In this document: positions 36,978-46,352 of the stretch, piece after piece
Numbering within the stretch: the stretch's first letter is position 1
How the letters are laid out: each line of letters begins with the position of its first letter
Assembly (NCBI GenBank): GCA_027494115.1
Contig: JAOSJL010000001.1
Coordinates: forward strand, 2,787,937 to 2,851,936
Reading direction: 5' to 3'
DNA from: Acidimicrobiia bacterium
Lineage (GTDB): Bacteria > Actinomycetota > Acidimicrobiia > IMCC26256 > JAOSJL01
DNA length: 64,000 bases
Made by a program: the position numbers and the translations under genes
The notes under the pieces: generated by a model
What the model was told of the DNA's origin: nothing
The model's input: the letters and a program-made list of their open reading frames with translations, nothing else
The model's database searches: none

Positions 36978-38129
36978 TCAGAGGACCGGCTCGCCCGCCA
37001 CGACTCGGGACCGGAGCATCGTGGCCAGGCGTTGGCGGTGGTGGTCGGCGTCGCCGAAGGAGACCTGATCGAGGTGCGACCGCTTCAGAAACAGGTGCAG
37101 GTCGTGCTCCCAGGTGAACCCGATGCCTCCGTGCACCTGGAGTCCCGAGTCCATCACGCGCTTCGCTGCGTCGGAACACCAGATCTTGGCGGTCGACGCC
37201 GCCACCGACGCCTCCGGATCGTCGGCTCCGAGGCACCACGCGGCCCAGTAGGCGGTAGAGCGCATTCCCTCGACGTCGACGAGCATGTCGGCGCAGCGAT
37301 GCTTGACCGCCTGGAAGCTGCCGATCGGCCGACCGAACTGCACGCGCTCCTTGGCGTAGTCCACCGACATGTCGAGAACCGCCGAAGCCGCTCCCAGCAT
37401 CTCCACCGACGTGAGCGCCGCACCCAGGTCGAGGACCGCCTCGGCCGCTCGCTCGTCACCGAGACGTACCGCCGGAGTCCCGTCGAACTCCAGCCAGCCG
37501 ACCTGTCGGGTCCGGTCCATCGCCGGCTCGGCCGTGGGACGTCCCGCGGCGTCGAGGTCAACGACGAAGAGCGCACGGGCGCCCGTATCGGAAGACCCGG
37601 CATGCGAAGATTCCGCATTCGAAGATCCCGCGTCCGGGGAGACGGCCACGACGACCACGACGTCGGCCGACGGCGCGCCGACCGTGGGGGTGGAACGTCC
37701 GGTCAGGAGCGGGATCTCGTCAGAAGTCGCCATCAGGCCCGCGGGCTCGGGGTTCCAGGCGACGGCACCGAGCAGATCACCCGTGACCAGGGACGAAATC
37801 CAGGAGTCGAGATCAGCGACGCCCGCGGCCCGCGCCGACCGGAGTGCCTCGATCGCGAGCAGTGTCGGCAGCAGAGGGACCGGAGCCAGATGACGGCCGG
37901 CCTCTTCGAGCACAACCGCCGCCTCCACGACCCCGAGGTCCAGACCACCTTCGTCCTCGGGAACGAGCAGCCCGGTCCACCCCTGCTCGACCATGGCGGC
38001 GAAGAGATCGCGGTCCAGGACGCCGGCATCGGCGGCCCGACGGACCGCCTGTATGTCGGCCCGGCCGTCGAGCAGGTCCGCGGCCCCCTCACGCAGGGCG
38101 ATCTGGTCGTCGTTCAGCTCGAAATCCAT
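36978..38129 (-). CDS. Acyl-CoA dehydrogenase, small-subunit (FadE27/29-like)
   Basis: 383 residues. It lacks the helix-G Glu-Arg pair (ALTSVEMLGAASAVLDMSVD) but keeps KERVQFGRPIGSFQAVKH and QVHGGIGFTWEHDLHLFLKR, as in the non-catalytic partners of FadE28 or FadE26. Residues 165-190 hold a low-complexity Ser/Ala/Gly stretch (PDAGSSNAESSHAGSSDTGA), likely an inserted loop. Start at the ATG at 38129. Transcribed away from the large-subunit-type gene at 38258; the pair would form one heteromeric enzyme. A gtgcc-t-ggcac palindrome (38146-38156) lies just upstream. Confidence 0.86.
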   Translation of the reverse strand: MDFELNDDQIALREGAADLLDGRADIQAVRRAADAGVLDRDLFAAMVEQGWTGLLVPEDEGGLDLGVVEAAVVLEEAGRHLAPVPLLPTLLAIEALRSARAAGVADLDSWISSLVTGDLLGAVAWNPEPAGLMATSDEIPLLTGRSTPTVGAPSADVVVVVAVSPDAGSSNAESSHAGSSDTGARALFVVDLDAAGRPTAEPAMDRTRQVGWLEFDGTPAVRLGDERAAEAVLDLGAALTSVEMLGAASAVLDMSVDYAKERVQFGRPIGSFQAVKHRCADMLVDVEGMRSTAYWAAWCLGADDPEASVAASTAKIWCSDAAKRVMDSGLQVHGGIGFTWEHDLHLFLKRSHLDQVSFGDADHHRQRLATMLRSRVVAGEPVL

Positions 38130-38195
38130 GGCGGCCTAGAGGTTGGTGCCTGGCACACACCCTCGCAAGCGCAGGCTGAGGCATCAGCAGCGATC

Positions 38196-38203
38196 AACGG
38201 GTT
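38196..38203. promoter_or_regulatory. AACnnGTT core between divergent fadE genes
   Basis: AACggGTT fits the KstR core but not the outer T and A. Only a weak candidate, noted because of position. Confidence 0.3.
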
Positions 38204-38210
38204 CGCAGTC

Positions 38211-38252
38211 TCGCCTACGATCGCTCGCCTACGATCGCTCGCCTACGATCGG
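38211..38252 (+). repeat. Three tandem 14-bp units (tcgcctacgatcgc)
   Basis: Units at 38211, 38225 and 38239; the last base of the third is g. Each contains TACGAT, a -10-like hexamer; the third ends 8 nt before the ATG at 38258. Confidence 0.9.
38244..38249 (+). promoter_or_regulatory. Leaderless -10 element (TACGAT)
   Basis: The third TACGAT of the tandem array, ending 8 nt before the ATG at 38258; no ribosome site. Confidence 0.4.
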
Positions 38253-38257
38253 CGCCG

Positions 38258-39477
38258 ATGGACCTGAGCTCCACCCCCGATGAAGCCCGGCTCCGCGCCG
38301 AGGTGCGGGAGTGGCTCCGCGACAACCTGCCCTGGGAGTACGGATCGGGTCTTCCTCCCCGGTTCGCAATTCTCGATGAGGAGGTGGCCTTCGGCCGGCG
38401 GTGGCAGGCGTCGCTGGCGGAGGGTCGATGGGTGGGAGTGGCGTGGCCCGAGGCCTTCGGCGGTCGGGGGCCGGGGCGGTGGAGCACTTCATCGTCACCG
38501 AGGAGCTCGCCCGCGCCCGGGCGCCCGAGCTCGTGGGGAGGATCGGCATCAACCTGGTCGGACCGACGCTCCTGGCGAACGGGACCGACACCCAGAAGAA
38601 CCGGTGGCTCCCCCACATCCTTTCGGCACGCGAGATCTGGTGTCAGCTCTTCAGCGAGCCGGGTGCCGGGAGCGACCTCGCTTCCGTGTCCACGCGGGCG
38701 GTACCGGTCGACGGCGGTTGGCGCCTCGAAGGTCAGAAGGTCTGGACGAGCTACGCGCAGTTCGCGACCTGGGGCGTCTGCCTCGCCCGCACCGACCCCG
38801 ACGCGCCCAAACACCGTGGCATCTCCTATCTCGTCGTCGACATGCGGGATCCCGGCGTCGTCGTACGACCGCTTCGGCAGATCACCGACGAAGCCGAGTT
38901 CAACGAGGTCTTTCTCGACGGCGTCTTCGTTCCGTACGACCGGCTGATCGGCACCGAGAACGACGGCTGGAGAGTCGCCAATTCCACCCTGTCGCACGAA
39001 CGTGGCGTGAACCCGCGCCAACTCGTCGTCCACATGCAGCTGCTCGAGGAACTGCTGCGGCTCGCGCTCGGCCGTGGAGCCTTCGACGACCACCGGCTCA
39101 GGGCGCGCCTGGCACAGGCTTTCGTGGAGGTCCGCCTGTTCCGCCTGCACAACTGGCGCACTCTGTCCAAGATCGCCCGAGGCCTCCCCCCCGGACCAGA
39201 GGGAAGCCAACTGAAGCTGTACTGGAGCGAGATGTCGAAACGCCTCCACGACACGGTGCTGACCGTCCTCGGCCCGGCTGCTCCCCTGTGGCTCGACGCG
39301 GCCCACAACCCCGGTGGCGGAGCCTGGCAACGCTCCTGGCTGTACTACAAGGCGTCATCGATCTGGGCGGGCACGAACGAGATCCAACGCAACGTCATCG
39401 GCGAGCGGGTCCTCGGTCTGCCGCGCGAGCCACGTCCGAAGCAGACACCGCCGACCGCCAGGGAGATCGCGTCATGA
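38258..39477 (+). CDS. Acyl-CoA dehydrogenase, large-subunit type, one frameshift
   Basis: About 406 residues after repair. STPDEARLRAEVREWLRDNL opens the helical N-domain. After AFGGRG one G is missing from the five-G run at 38466-38470; restoring it gives [78 protein letters not shown], helix-G Glu in LSHERGVNPRQ, and SIWAGTNEIQRNVIGERVL follow. First gene of a five-gene operon through 43173, overlapping echA by ATGA. Divergent partner at 36978 lacks the helix-G Glu, suggesting a heteromer. Confidence 0.88.
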
Positions 39478-40312
39478 GCTCACCGGTGCGCTACGACGTC
39501 GACGGAGCGGTCGCCACGATCATGCTGGAACCGACCCGACGCCGCGAACGCACAGAACTCCGCTCTGCTCGACGAACTCGACGCAGCGTTCGACCGAGCC
39601 GACGCCGACGACTCCGTGCGGGTCGTGATCCTCACGGGCGCCGGCAAGCACTTCTCGGCCGGCCACGACCTCAAGGAGATCCTGGGTGGTACCGACGAGT
39701 GGGCGGCCATGCGCGACACACCGGAGGGCAAGCTCCGCCACGAACAGGTCATGTACTACGACCGCTGCGTACGGATCCACGACTTCCGCAAACCCACGAT
39801 CGCTGCGGTGGCCGGTGCGTGCAGCGCGGCGGGGCTGATGCTGGCTGCGATGTGCGACCTCATCGTGGCGGCCGACGACGCACGCTTCTCGAACCCGGTT
39901 CTGCGAATGAGCGGCGCGGGTGTCGAGCTCCTGGTCGAGCCGTGGGAGCTGGGGGCACGCCAGGCGAAGGAGTTCCTGCTGTGTGCCCAGACGCTCGACG
40001 CCCACGAAGCGAGGCGTCTCGGTCTGGTCAACCGCGTCGTTGCCCGCGCCGATCTGGCCTCGGCCGCGCGCGATGGCCGACGAGGTGGCACTCGTGCCGC
40101 CGGTCACCGCCCAGGCCGTCAAGGCCACCATCAATCACGCCACCGAACTCCAGGGCAAGCGACAGTCGTGGAAGTACCACTTCATGGTCCACCAGTTCGT
40201 GAGCAACACCGATGCGGCGCTCGACGCGGCGAGAGCGCGCGGCGACGGGTCTGACCTGGAACACGTCCGCGACGAACAACGCCGCGGATCGCCTCCACAG
40301 GACGCCGACTGA
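39474..40312 (+). CDS. Enoyl-CoA hydratase/isomerase, two frameshifts
   Basis: About 278 residues after repair; crotonase fold, hydrates the enoyl-CoA made by the preceding dehydrogenase. MSSPVRYDVDGAVATIML is followed by an extra G (39527/39528); without it the classic NRPDAANAQNSALLDELDAA appears. Then VVILTGAGKHFSAGHDLKE (oxyanion hole), KPTIAAVAGACSAAGLMLAA and DLIVAADDARFSNPV. A second extra base lies in gccgcgcgcg at about 40065-40073, after which RAMADEVALVPPVTAQAVK resumes to the stop. The active-site Glu pair of hydratases is not clear: MSGAGVELLVEP has one Glu. ATGA overlap upstream; the next gene starts immediately after the stop. Confidence 0.87.
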
Positions 40313-41561
40313 GTGGCTGCCACCGACAGCGGACCCCTGGCAGGACTCCGCGTCCTCGACCTCGGGACGCGCATCGCGGCTCCCTTCTGCGCGGGTCTGC
40401 TCGGCGAGCAGGGCGCGGAGGTCATCAAGATCGAACAGCCCGGCACCGGCGACTTCATGCGCGAGATCGGCCCCTTCGAGGACGGCTATTCCCTCTTCTG
40501 GGCCGTCGAGGGTCGCGGTCGACGCAGCGTGGCGGTGGACCTCCGAGAGGAGCGCGGCCAGGAGATCGTCCGGGATCTCGCCGAGACCGCCGACGTTCTC
40601 GTCGAGAACTTCCGCCCGGGAACCCTCGAGAGGTGGAACCTCAGCCCTGACCGGCTGCCGGGCCACCTCGTCACCGTACGGATCTCCGTGTTCGGCCAGG
40701 ACGGACCGTCGGCTACACGTCCGGGCCTGGACCGCCTCGGGATCGGCTACGGCGGCCTCCTGCACCTCACCGGCGATCCCGACCGTCCGCCCGTCCGGCC
40801 CGGAGTGACGATCTCGGACTATCTCACCGGGGTGTTCGCCGCTCAGGCCGCCACCGCCGCTCTCTACGCGCGTGACTCCTCCGGAGAGAGCGGTCCTTCC
40901 GGGTCCGGTACGGGCGCCGTGATCGACGCCGCGCTGTACGGCTCCGGTCCTGCGGGTTCTCGAATGGACACTCGCCGCGTACGACCGGTTGGGAACGGTC
41001 CGGAACCGCCAGGGCAACCGGCTCGACAACTCCGCCCCGCTCGACAACTACCCGACCGCCGACGGGCGCTACGTGTGCATCGTCGCCGGATCCGACACCA
41101 ATTTCGCGCGACTCTGCCGGGCCATGGGTCGTTCCGATCTCGCCGCTGACGATTCTTTCGCAACGCTCGCGCGCCGGGCGCACAACGGCGACGAGATCAA
41201 CGGCCTCGTCGCGGAGTGGACGCGTACACTCACCGCGCACGAGATCGAACAGCGGTGCATCGCGGAAGATGTACCTGTGGCGACCGCCTACACGGCAGCC
41301 GACATCTTCGCCGACCCGCACATGGTCGCCCGTGGCGATCTGGTGGACGTCGACGACCCCGTTCTGGGGGAGGTTCGGCAGCAGGCGCCGTTTCCCCGGT
41401 TCGTCGGTGGAAACGTGTCGACTCCCGACGGAGCACCGCTTCTCGGCGCCGATACGCGAGCTGTTCTCGGCGAGCTCCCGGGTCTCGACGACACGACGCT
41501 CGCCGAACTCGAGCGCGACGGTGTGATCGCCACCGCTCCGCCACACAAGGCCGGATCATGA
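40313..41561 (+). CDS. Class III CoA-transferase (CaiB/BaiF family), one frameshift
   Basis: About 415 residues after repair. LAGLRVLDLGTRIAAPFC, GAEVIKIEQPGTGD, LVENFRPGTLERW, SVFGQDGP and catalytic Asp140 in RPGLDRLGIGYGG. The frame breaks after ALYGS; removing one C at 40944/40945 yields VLRVLEWTLAAYDRLGTVRN, then NSAPLDNYPTADGRYVCIVA. The enzyme swaps CoA between acids, or racemises 2-methylacyl-CoA in its Amacr branch; the sequence does not decide. GTG start right after the echA stop and ATGA overlap with the DUF35 gene. Confidence 0.9.
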
Positions 41562-42025
41562 GAGTGTCCGACACGTTTCCGGTACGCGACGGCCTGTTCG
41601 CCATCGTGGAGGGTGGCACGCCGCTCCTCATCACCGGCCGGTGCAACGACTGCGCACGGCTGCACTTCCCGCAGCAGTCCACATGTCCCTACTGCGCCGC
41701 CACGACCGTCACCCAGGAGCTGCTCGACGGCGAGGCCTCCCTGTGGACCTGGACCTCGGTACTGCGCGAGCCACCCGGATACCGGGGGCCGGTGCCCTTC
41801 GGGTTCGGCGTCGTCGAACTCGAGGCGGGCATCCGGATCGTGACACGCCTGACAGAGTCCGACCCACGACAGCTCACGGCAGGCATGCCGATGCGCCTCG
41901 TCGTCGACGATCTCCACACCGACGACGAGGGTCGTGTCGTGCAGACCTACGCCTTCGCCCCCGTCACCGACATGGGCGTTCCGCCGGACACCGACCCACC
42001 GGGCGCGGACGGGGAAGCAGGATGA
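41558..42025 (+). CDS. DUF35 zinc-ribbon/OB-fold protein
   Basis: 155 residues. Four Cys in GRCNDCARLHFPQQSTCPYC form the rubredoxin-like zinc ribbon; an OB fold follows (WTWTSVLREPPGYRG, PFGFGVVELEAGIRIVTRL). DUF35 proteins form obligate complexes with thiolase-like enzymes (for example with Ltp2 aldolase or BbsB thiolase) and contribute to the acyl-CoA site. The next gene is such a thiolase, with ATGA overlap, supporting a stable complex. Confidence 0.9.
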   Translation: MRVSDTFPVRDGLFAIVEGGTPLLITGRCNDCARLHFPQQSTCPYCAATTVTQELLDGEASLWTWTSVLREPPGYRGPVPFGFGVVELEAGIRIVTRLTESDPRQLTAGMPMRLVVDDLHTDDEGRVVQTYAFAPVTDMGVPPDTDPPGADGEAG

Positions 42026-43173
42026 GCGGCGGAGCGGGCTCGTACGAAGTGGCCGTCGCCGGGACCGGTCTCCACGCCTTCGGACGCTTCGAAGGAACCT
42101 CCGTGACCGATCTCGGCGCCGCTGCGGTGCGCGCTGCGCTTCTCGACGCCGAACTCGCGCACTCCGGCTTCGACGCCGCGTTCTGCGCGTCGGTCTACTC
42201 GGGAGTCGCCGCGGCCCACAAGGTGCTGGGCTCGCTCGGGATGACCGGCATGCCGATCTACACGGTGGAGGCGGGATGCGCCAGCGGCGGCGCCGCCCTG
42301 TCCCTCGCGGTGGAGTCGATCCGCTCCGGACGCCATGACACGGTTCTCGTCTTCGGGATGGAGAAGATGTCGGCGGGCATCATCCGCTCGTCCTTCTTCG
42401 AGCCGTGGCGGGAAGAAGCCGGCCTTGCCGCCACTCCGGCCTACTTCGCGCTTCGAGCACGACGGCTGATGGAGACCTCGAACGTGACCCGCGAACATCT
42501 CGCCGAGGTGTCGGTGAAGAACCACGACAACGGCGTTCGAAACCCCGACGCGATGTACCGCGAGGCCGTCACCCGCGAGCAGGTTCTCGCATCCACGATG
42601 GTCTGCGACCCCTTGACGCTCTTCATGCTGTGCTCCCCCAACGAAGGAGCCGCGGCACTCGTGCTCCGGAGGGCCTCGGGAGCCGGCGGTGAGATCCGTC
42701 TGACTGCGGCCGAGGTCCGCTCGCACCTTCCCGGAAGCGTGCTCGGCGAGGCGACGCCCCTCGCCGGCCTGGTCGACGACAGCATCCCCGCTCCCACGAC
42801 CCTCGCGGCCGACGCCGCCTACGAGGCGGCCGGTGTGGGGCCGGGAGATCTCGATGTCGTCGAGTGCCAGGACACCGACTCAGCCCGCGAACTCCTGTCC
42901 TACGAGGAGTTGCGATTGTGCCCACCGGGTGAGGCCGCCGCGTGGATCGACGCGAGGCACACGCACCTCGGTGGGCCGCTTCCGGTGAACCCGAGCGGAG
43001 GCCTGCTCTCCAAGGGTGAGCCGCTCGGCGCGTCCGCGCTCGGCCAGGTCGTCGAGCTCACGCTGCAGCTGCGCGGTGCCGCGGGACCACGGCAGGTCGA
43101 CGGCGCCCGCGTCGCGCTCGGCCACACCGTGGGCCGCGGCGCCAACGCCGGCGTCACGATCCTCACCCGCTAG
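42022..43173 (+). CDS. Thiolase-family protein (DUF35-associated, SCP2/BbsB-like)
   Basis: 383 residues. Nucleophile Cys86 in VEAGCASGGAALSLA and the C-terminal LGHTVGRGANAG of SCP2-like thiolases are present. The usual His of GHP is Glu: NPSGGLLSKGEPLGASALGQ. This rules out a standard biosynthetic thiolase mechanism at that position and places it with DUF35-dependent enzymes that do thiolysis of bulky 3-oxoacyl-CoA or retro-aldol cleavage of a 3-hydroxy side chain. Last gene of the 38258-43173 operon. Its stop overlaps the convergent binding-protein gene by 4 bp. Substrate inferred as branched, steroidal or aromatic acyl-CoA. Confidence 0.87.
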   Translation: MSGGAGSYEVAVAGTGLHAFGRFEGTSVTDLGAAAVRAALLDAELAHSGFDAAFCASVYSGVAAAHKVLGSLGMTGMPIYTVEAGCASGGAALSLAVESIRSGRHDTVLVFGMEKMSAGIIRSSFFEPWREEAGLAATPAYFALRARRLMETSNVTREHLAEVSVKNHDNGVRNPDAMYREAVTREQVLASTMVCDPLTLFMLCSPNEGAAALVLRRASGAGGEIRLTAAEVRSHLPGSVLGEATPLAGLVDDSIPAPTTLAADAAYEAAGVGPGDLDVVECQDTDSARELLSYEELRLCPPGEAAAWIDARHTHLGGPLPVNPSGGLLSKGEPLGASALGQVVELTLQLRGAAGPRQVDGARVALGHTVGRGANAGVTILTR

Positions 43174-44582
43174 GAGTTGAGGTCGTTGTACTCCTGGATG
43201 ATGGAGTCGGCTTCGGAGTTCGCGCCGGCGATGGCGTCCTCGGGTGACACGCCCTCGCCGAGCATCCTCTCGAACGAGGCGATGATGCCGTCACGCACCT
43301 CGCGGTACGGGCCGATCACCGGGCCCGCCGTGGCCACGTTGCTCTCCCCACCGAGAAGCTGGTCGTAGGCGACCTTGAACTCCGGCTCGGCCGCCCAGAG
43401 CTCCTGGATCTCGGGCAGGTCGGCCGACGACTCGCGGATCGGGATGTATCCCGTACCGACGGCCCACGTGGCCTGCTGCTCCGGCTCGTTGAGCCATGTC
43501 TGGAACTGCCAGGCGGCGTCCTGCTCGGCAGGCGAACCCTCGTTGATGATGTAGTTGGCTCCTCCGGCGACCACCGCGTTCAGCTCCTCACCCTCGAGAT
43601 TCGCCCGGGGGCCGACCCCCAGCGTCACGTTCGGGAAGTCTCCCGAGGCGAGAACGTCCCGGATGGTCCCCAGGCTGGCGCTCGTGTCCATCGTCATCGC
43701 CGCTTCGGCAGTGCCGATCGAAATGAGATTGTCGAAGTTGCCGCCTTCGGGACTGCCGGTGTTCGACGCGAGGCCGTCGTCGACCATGTCCTGCATCCAC
43801 TGGTACACCTCGAGGCCCGCGTCGTTGTCGAAGGTGGCTTCCGTGGCGCGCTCGGCGCGACCGTTCTCGTTGTTCACGAACTCCTCCCCCACCGACGCCG
43901 TCATCTGCTCGAGCCACCACGGGTCGAGCTTGAGGGCGAAGCCCGCCTTCGCCGCGTCGGCTTCGACAATGGCCTGGGAGGCCTCACGAATGTCGGCGAG
44001 GGTGCGCGGAGCCACTTCCGGGTCGAGTCTCGCGGCCTCGAAGGCCTGCTTGTTGTAGTACAGCAGCAGGTTCGACACGTTCCACGGCATCGGGTAGAGC
44101 ACGTCGTTCACGGTGTAGAAGTCGAGGGTCTTCTGGATGTAGTCGGACGTGTCGTAGTCGGCCGCGTCGACACACGCCTGTGCCGGCACCACGGTTCCGC
44201 TGTCGATCATCGTCTGGGTCGCGGTGTCCTCGAGCTGGATGAGGTCGGGCAGATCGCCGCCGCCGCGCACGGCCGTCGTGTACTTCCTGAGGTTCTCCGC
44301 GTAGGTGCCCTGGTAGACCGCTGTGACCTTGACGGCGCTCTGCGACGCGTTGTAGTCGGCGACGAGCGCCTCGAGGGTCTCGAGGTTGGCATCGGTCATC
44401 GTGTGCCAGAACTCGATCTCGGTCGTCCCACCGGCGTCGTCGACGGCACCGACCGGGCAGTCACCCGCGTCGGAGCCACCTCCACCGCCCTCACCGCTCG
44501 AGTCGCTCCCACTCGAACACGCAGCCAGGGCCATGACGGCCACGATCAGCAGGGCGAAGCGTCGCATCCACACCTTCGGCAT
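43170..44582 (-). CDS. Extracellular solute-binding lipoprotein (UgpB-like)
   Basis: 470 residues. Signal with lipobox MALAACSS (Cys22), a Gly/Ser linker, then a type-1 sugar/glycerol-phosphate binding fold: TEIEFWHTMTDANLETLEAL, VYQGTYAENLRKYTTAVRGG, LPDLIQLEDTATQTMIDSG, LYPMPWNVSNLLLYYNKQAF and GGANYIINEGSPAEQDAAW. The WHTM segment and overall pattern resemble UgpB, so sn-glycerol-3-phosphate or a glycerophosphodiester is a reasonable guess, as is a sugar. GAGGAG precedes the ATG. Last of four transporter genes in order ATPase-permease-permease-receptor. Confidence 0.9.
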   Translation of the reverse strand: MPKVWMRRFALLIVAVMALAACSSGSDSSGEGGGGGSDAGDCPVGAVDDAGGTTEIEFWHTMTDANLETLEALVADYNASQSAVKVTAVYQGTYAENLRKYTTAVRGGGDLPDLIQLEDTATQTMIDSGTVVPAQACVDAADYDTSDYIQKTLDFYTVNDVLYPMPWNVSNLLLYYNKQAFEAARLDPEVAPRTLADIREASQAIVEADAAKAGFALKLDPWWLEQMTASVGEEFVNNENGRAERATEATFDNDAGLEVYQWMQDMVDDGLASNTGSPEGGNFDNLISIGTAEAAMTMDTSASLGTIRDVLASGDFPNVTLGVGPRANLEGEELNAVVAGGANYIINEGSPAEQDAAWQFQTWLNEPEQQATWAVGTGYIPIRESSADLPEIQELWAAEPEFKVAYDQLLGGESNVATAGPVIGPYREVRDGIIASFERMLGEGVSPEDAIAGANSEADSIIQEYNDLNS

Positions 44583-44604
44583 CGGATCTCCTCGGTTGCG
44601 GGCC

Positions 44605-45450
44605 TCAGCCCTTCACGGCGCCCGAGGTGAGACCTCGGACGAGCTGCTTCTGGAACACGATCAAGAGCACAAAAATCGGAATGGCGGCAATCACCGTACC
44701 TGCAAAGAGAACGTCGAGGCCCGCCGCGCCCTCACCCTTGAGCGTTCGCAGGCCGATCTGCACGGTGCGCATGTCCGCATCATCGGTGATGAGCAGCGGC
44801 CAGAGGTACTGGTTCCAGGCCAGGAGGAACGAGAACACCGCGAGCGCAGCAACCGACGGGCGCACCAGCGGCACGGCAACCCGCGCCATGAAGCGGAAGT
44901 GCCCGTAGCCGTCCAGAGCGGCGGCATCGCGCAGGTCGCGGGGCACGCCCAGGAACGCCTGGCGCATGAGGAAGGTCCCGAAGCCGATGGCCAGGAACGG
45001 TGCGGCGAGGCCCTGGTAGGTGTCCTGCCATCCGAGGGTCTGGATCGTCTGGAAGTTCGCGACCAGGGTCACCTCGATCGGGAGCATCAATGTCGCCAGG
45101 AAGAGCATGAACAGCGTGTTCTTGAACGGGAACCGCAGGACGGCGAACGCGTAGCCGGCGAGAATCGACGTTCCCACCTGCCCGACCATGATCAGCGTCG
45201 TCACGATGGCGCTGTTGACGAGGTAGCGGGCCATCCGACCGTTGGTGAACGCCTCGGCGTAGTTCCCCCACTGGGGATCGGTCGGGAAGAGTTTGGGCGG
45301 CTTTCCGAGAATCTGGCCGAGGGGGAGCAGCGAGTTGACCACCGTGATGTAGATCGGGAACAGCACGATGAACGCCGCCACCACGAGGGCTACGTAGAGA
45401 AGGACCGTGCGGAGAAGGCTGCCCGAGCGACGATGCTGCGTGTCAGCCAC
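44605..45450 (-). CDS. ABC transporter permease (UgpE-like)
   Basis: About 281 residues, six membrane segments. EAA loop RDAAALDGYGHFRFMARVAV-PLVRP contacts the ATPase. NSAIVTTLIMVGQVGTSILA, AGYAFAVLRFPFKN and FLLAWNQYLWPLLI are typical of MalG/UgpE. GTG 45450 (or TTG 45453) overlaps the end of the partner permease. Translocates the ligand delivered by the lipoprotein encoded downstream. Confidence 0.92.
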   Translation of the reverse strand: MADTQHRRSGSLLRTVLLYVALVVAAFIVLFPIYITVVNSLLPLGQILGKPPKLFPTDPQWGNYAEAFTNGRMARYLVNSAIVTTLIMVGQVGTSILAGYAFAVLRFPFKNTLFMLFLATLMLPIEVTLVANFQTIQTLGWQDTYQGLAAPFLAIGFGTFLMRQAFLGVPRDLRDAAALDGYGHFRFMARVAVPLVRPSVAALAVFSFLLAWNQYLWPLLITDDADMRTVQIGLRTLKGEGAAGLDVLFAGTVIAAIPIFVLLIVFQKQLVRGLTSGAVKG

Positions 45451-46352
45451 CAACGCCCCCTTCGTAGTGGACGCGCCGTTCGAGGAACCTCAGTTGGACC
45501 AGCGTCAGGGTGAAGATGATGAGGAACAGCACGACGGCCTGTGCGGCGGCGCGCCCGGGTACCTGGCGCGACGTCTGCACGAGGTTGTAGACGATCACAT
45601 CGGTCTTGCCGTTCGGTCCACCCTGGGTCAGCAGGTCGATCTGACCGAACGACTGGAACGCGTTGATCGTCAGCACCACGAGCGAGAAGAGCAGCGTCGG
45701 CGACAACAACGGCAGCGTCACCTTGCGGAACCGCATCCACGGGCCCGCACCGTCGACCGTGGCCGCTTCGAGCATGTCTTCGGGCACGCCCTGGAGACCC
45801 GCCGACATCACGATGAACGTCACACCGAGGCTGAGCCAGACGGTCGTGGCCGAGACGGCGACGAGCGCCCACGTCGGATCCGTCAGCAGATCGATGTTCG
45901 TCCCGAGGTAGTAGTTGATCAGGCCGATCTGCGGGTTCAGCAGCGTGATCCACATCACCGATGCCACGGCCACTGACGTGGCGACCGTCGACGAGAAGAC
46001 CGTTCGGAAGAAACCGATGCCGCGCACCCTCTGGTGCGCCAGAAGAGCGAGGCCGAGACCGAGGATCATCCCCGGGATCACGGTGTAGAGGGCGAACAGC
46101 CCGGTGACCTTCAGGCTGTTGTGGAAGACCGGCGAACTGGAGAACGTCCCAGTACTGGTCGAGACCGACGAACGTCTCGTTGGTGCCGAACTTGTTGGAC
46201 TTGAACATCCCGTCGCGTACCGTCCGCACGAACGGGTAGTAGGAGAAGAACCCGAACACGACGATCGACGGGAGCAGCAGCACGAGCGCGTAGAAGCGCT
46301 CGCGCCCGGCCCGGGACAACCGGATCACCCCGACCCGGGACAGCCGGTTCAC
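45443..46352 (-). CDS. ABC transporter permease (UgpA-like), one frameshift
   Basis: About 302 residues after repair. FYALVLLLPSIVVFGFFSYY starts TM1; FKSNKFGTNETFVGLDQYWD is the usual periplasmic loop. One extra base in gaact at 46135-46136 breaks the frame; without it the sequence reads VLQSPVFHNSLKVTGLFALY and continues through TM2-6 with EAA loop LEAATVDGAGPWMRFRKVTL and FGQIDLLTQGGPNGKTDVIV. GTG start overlaps the ATPase stop by 4 bp. Forms the channel with the UgpE-like protein. Confidence 0.9.

Noticed and set aside
38211-38252. Possible CRISPR array (also 24434-24469 and 49525-49584)
   Set aside because: Units are 9-14 bp, directly adjacent without spacers, and two arrays are translated.
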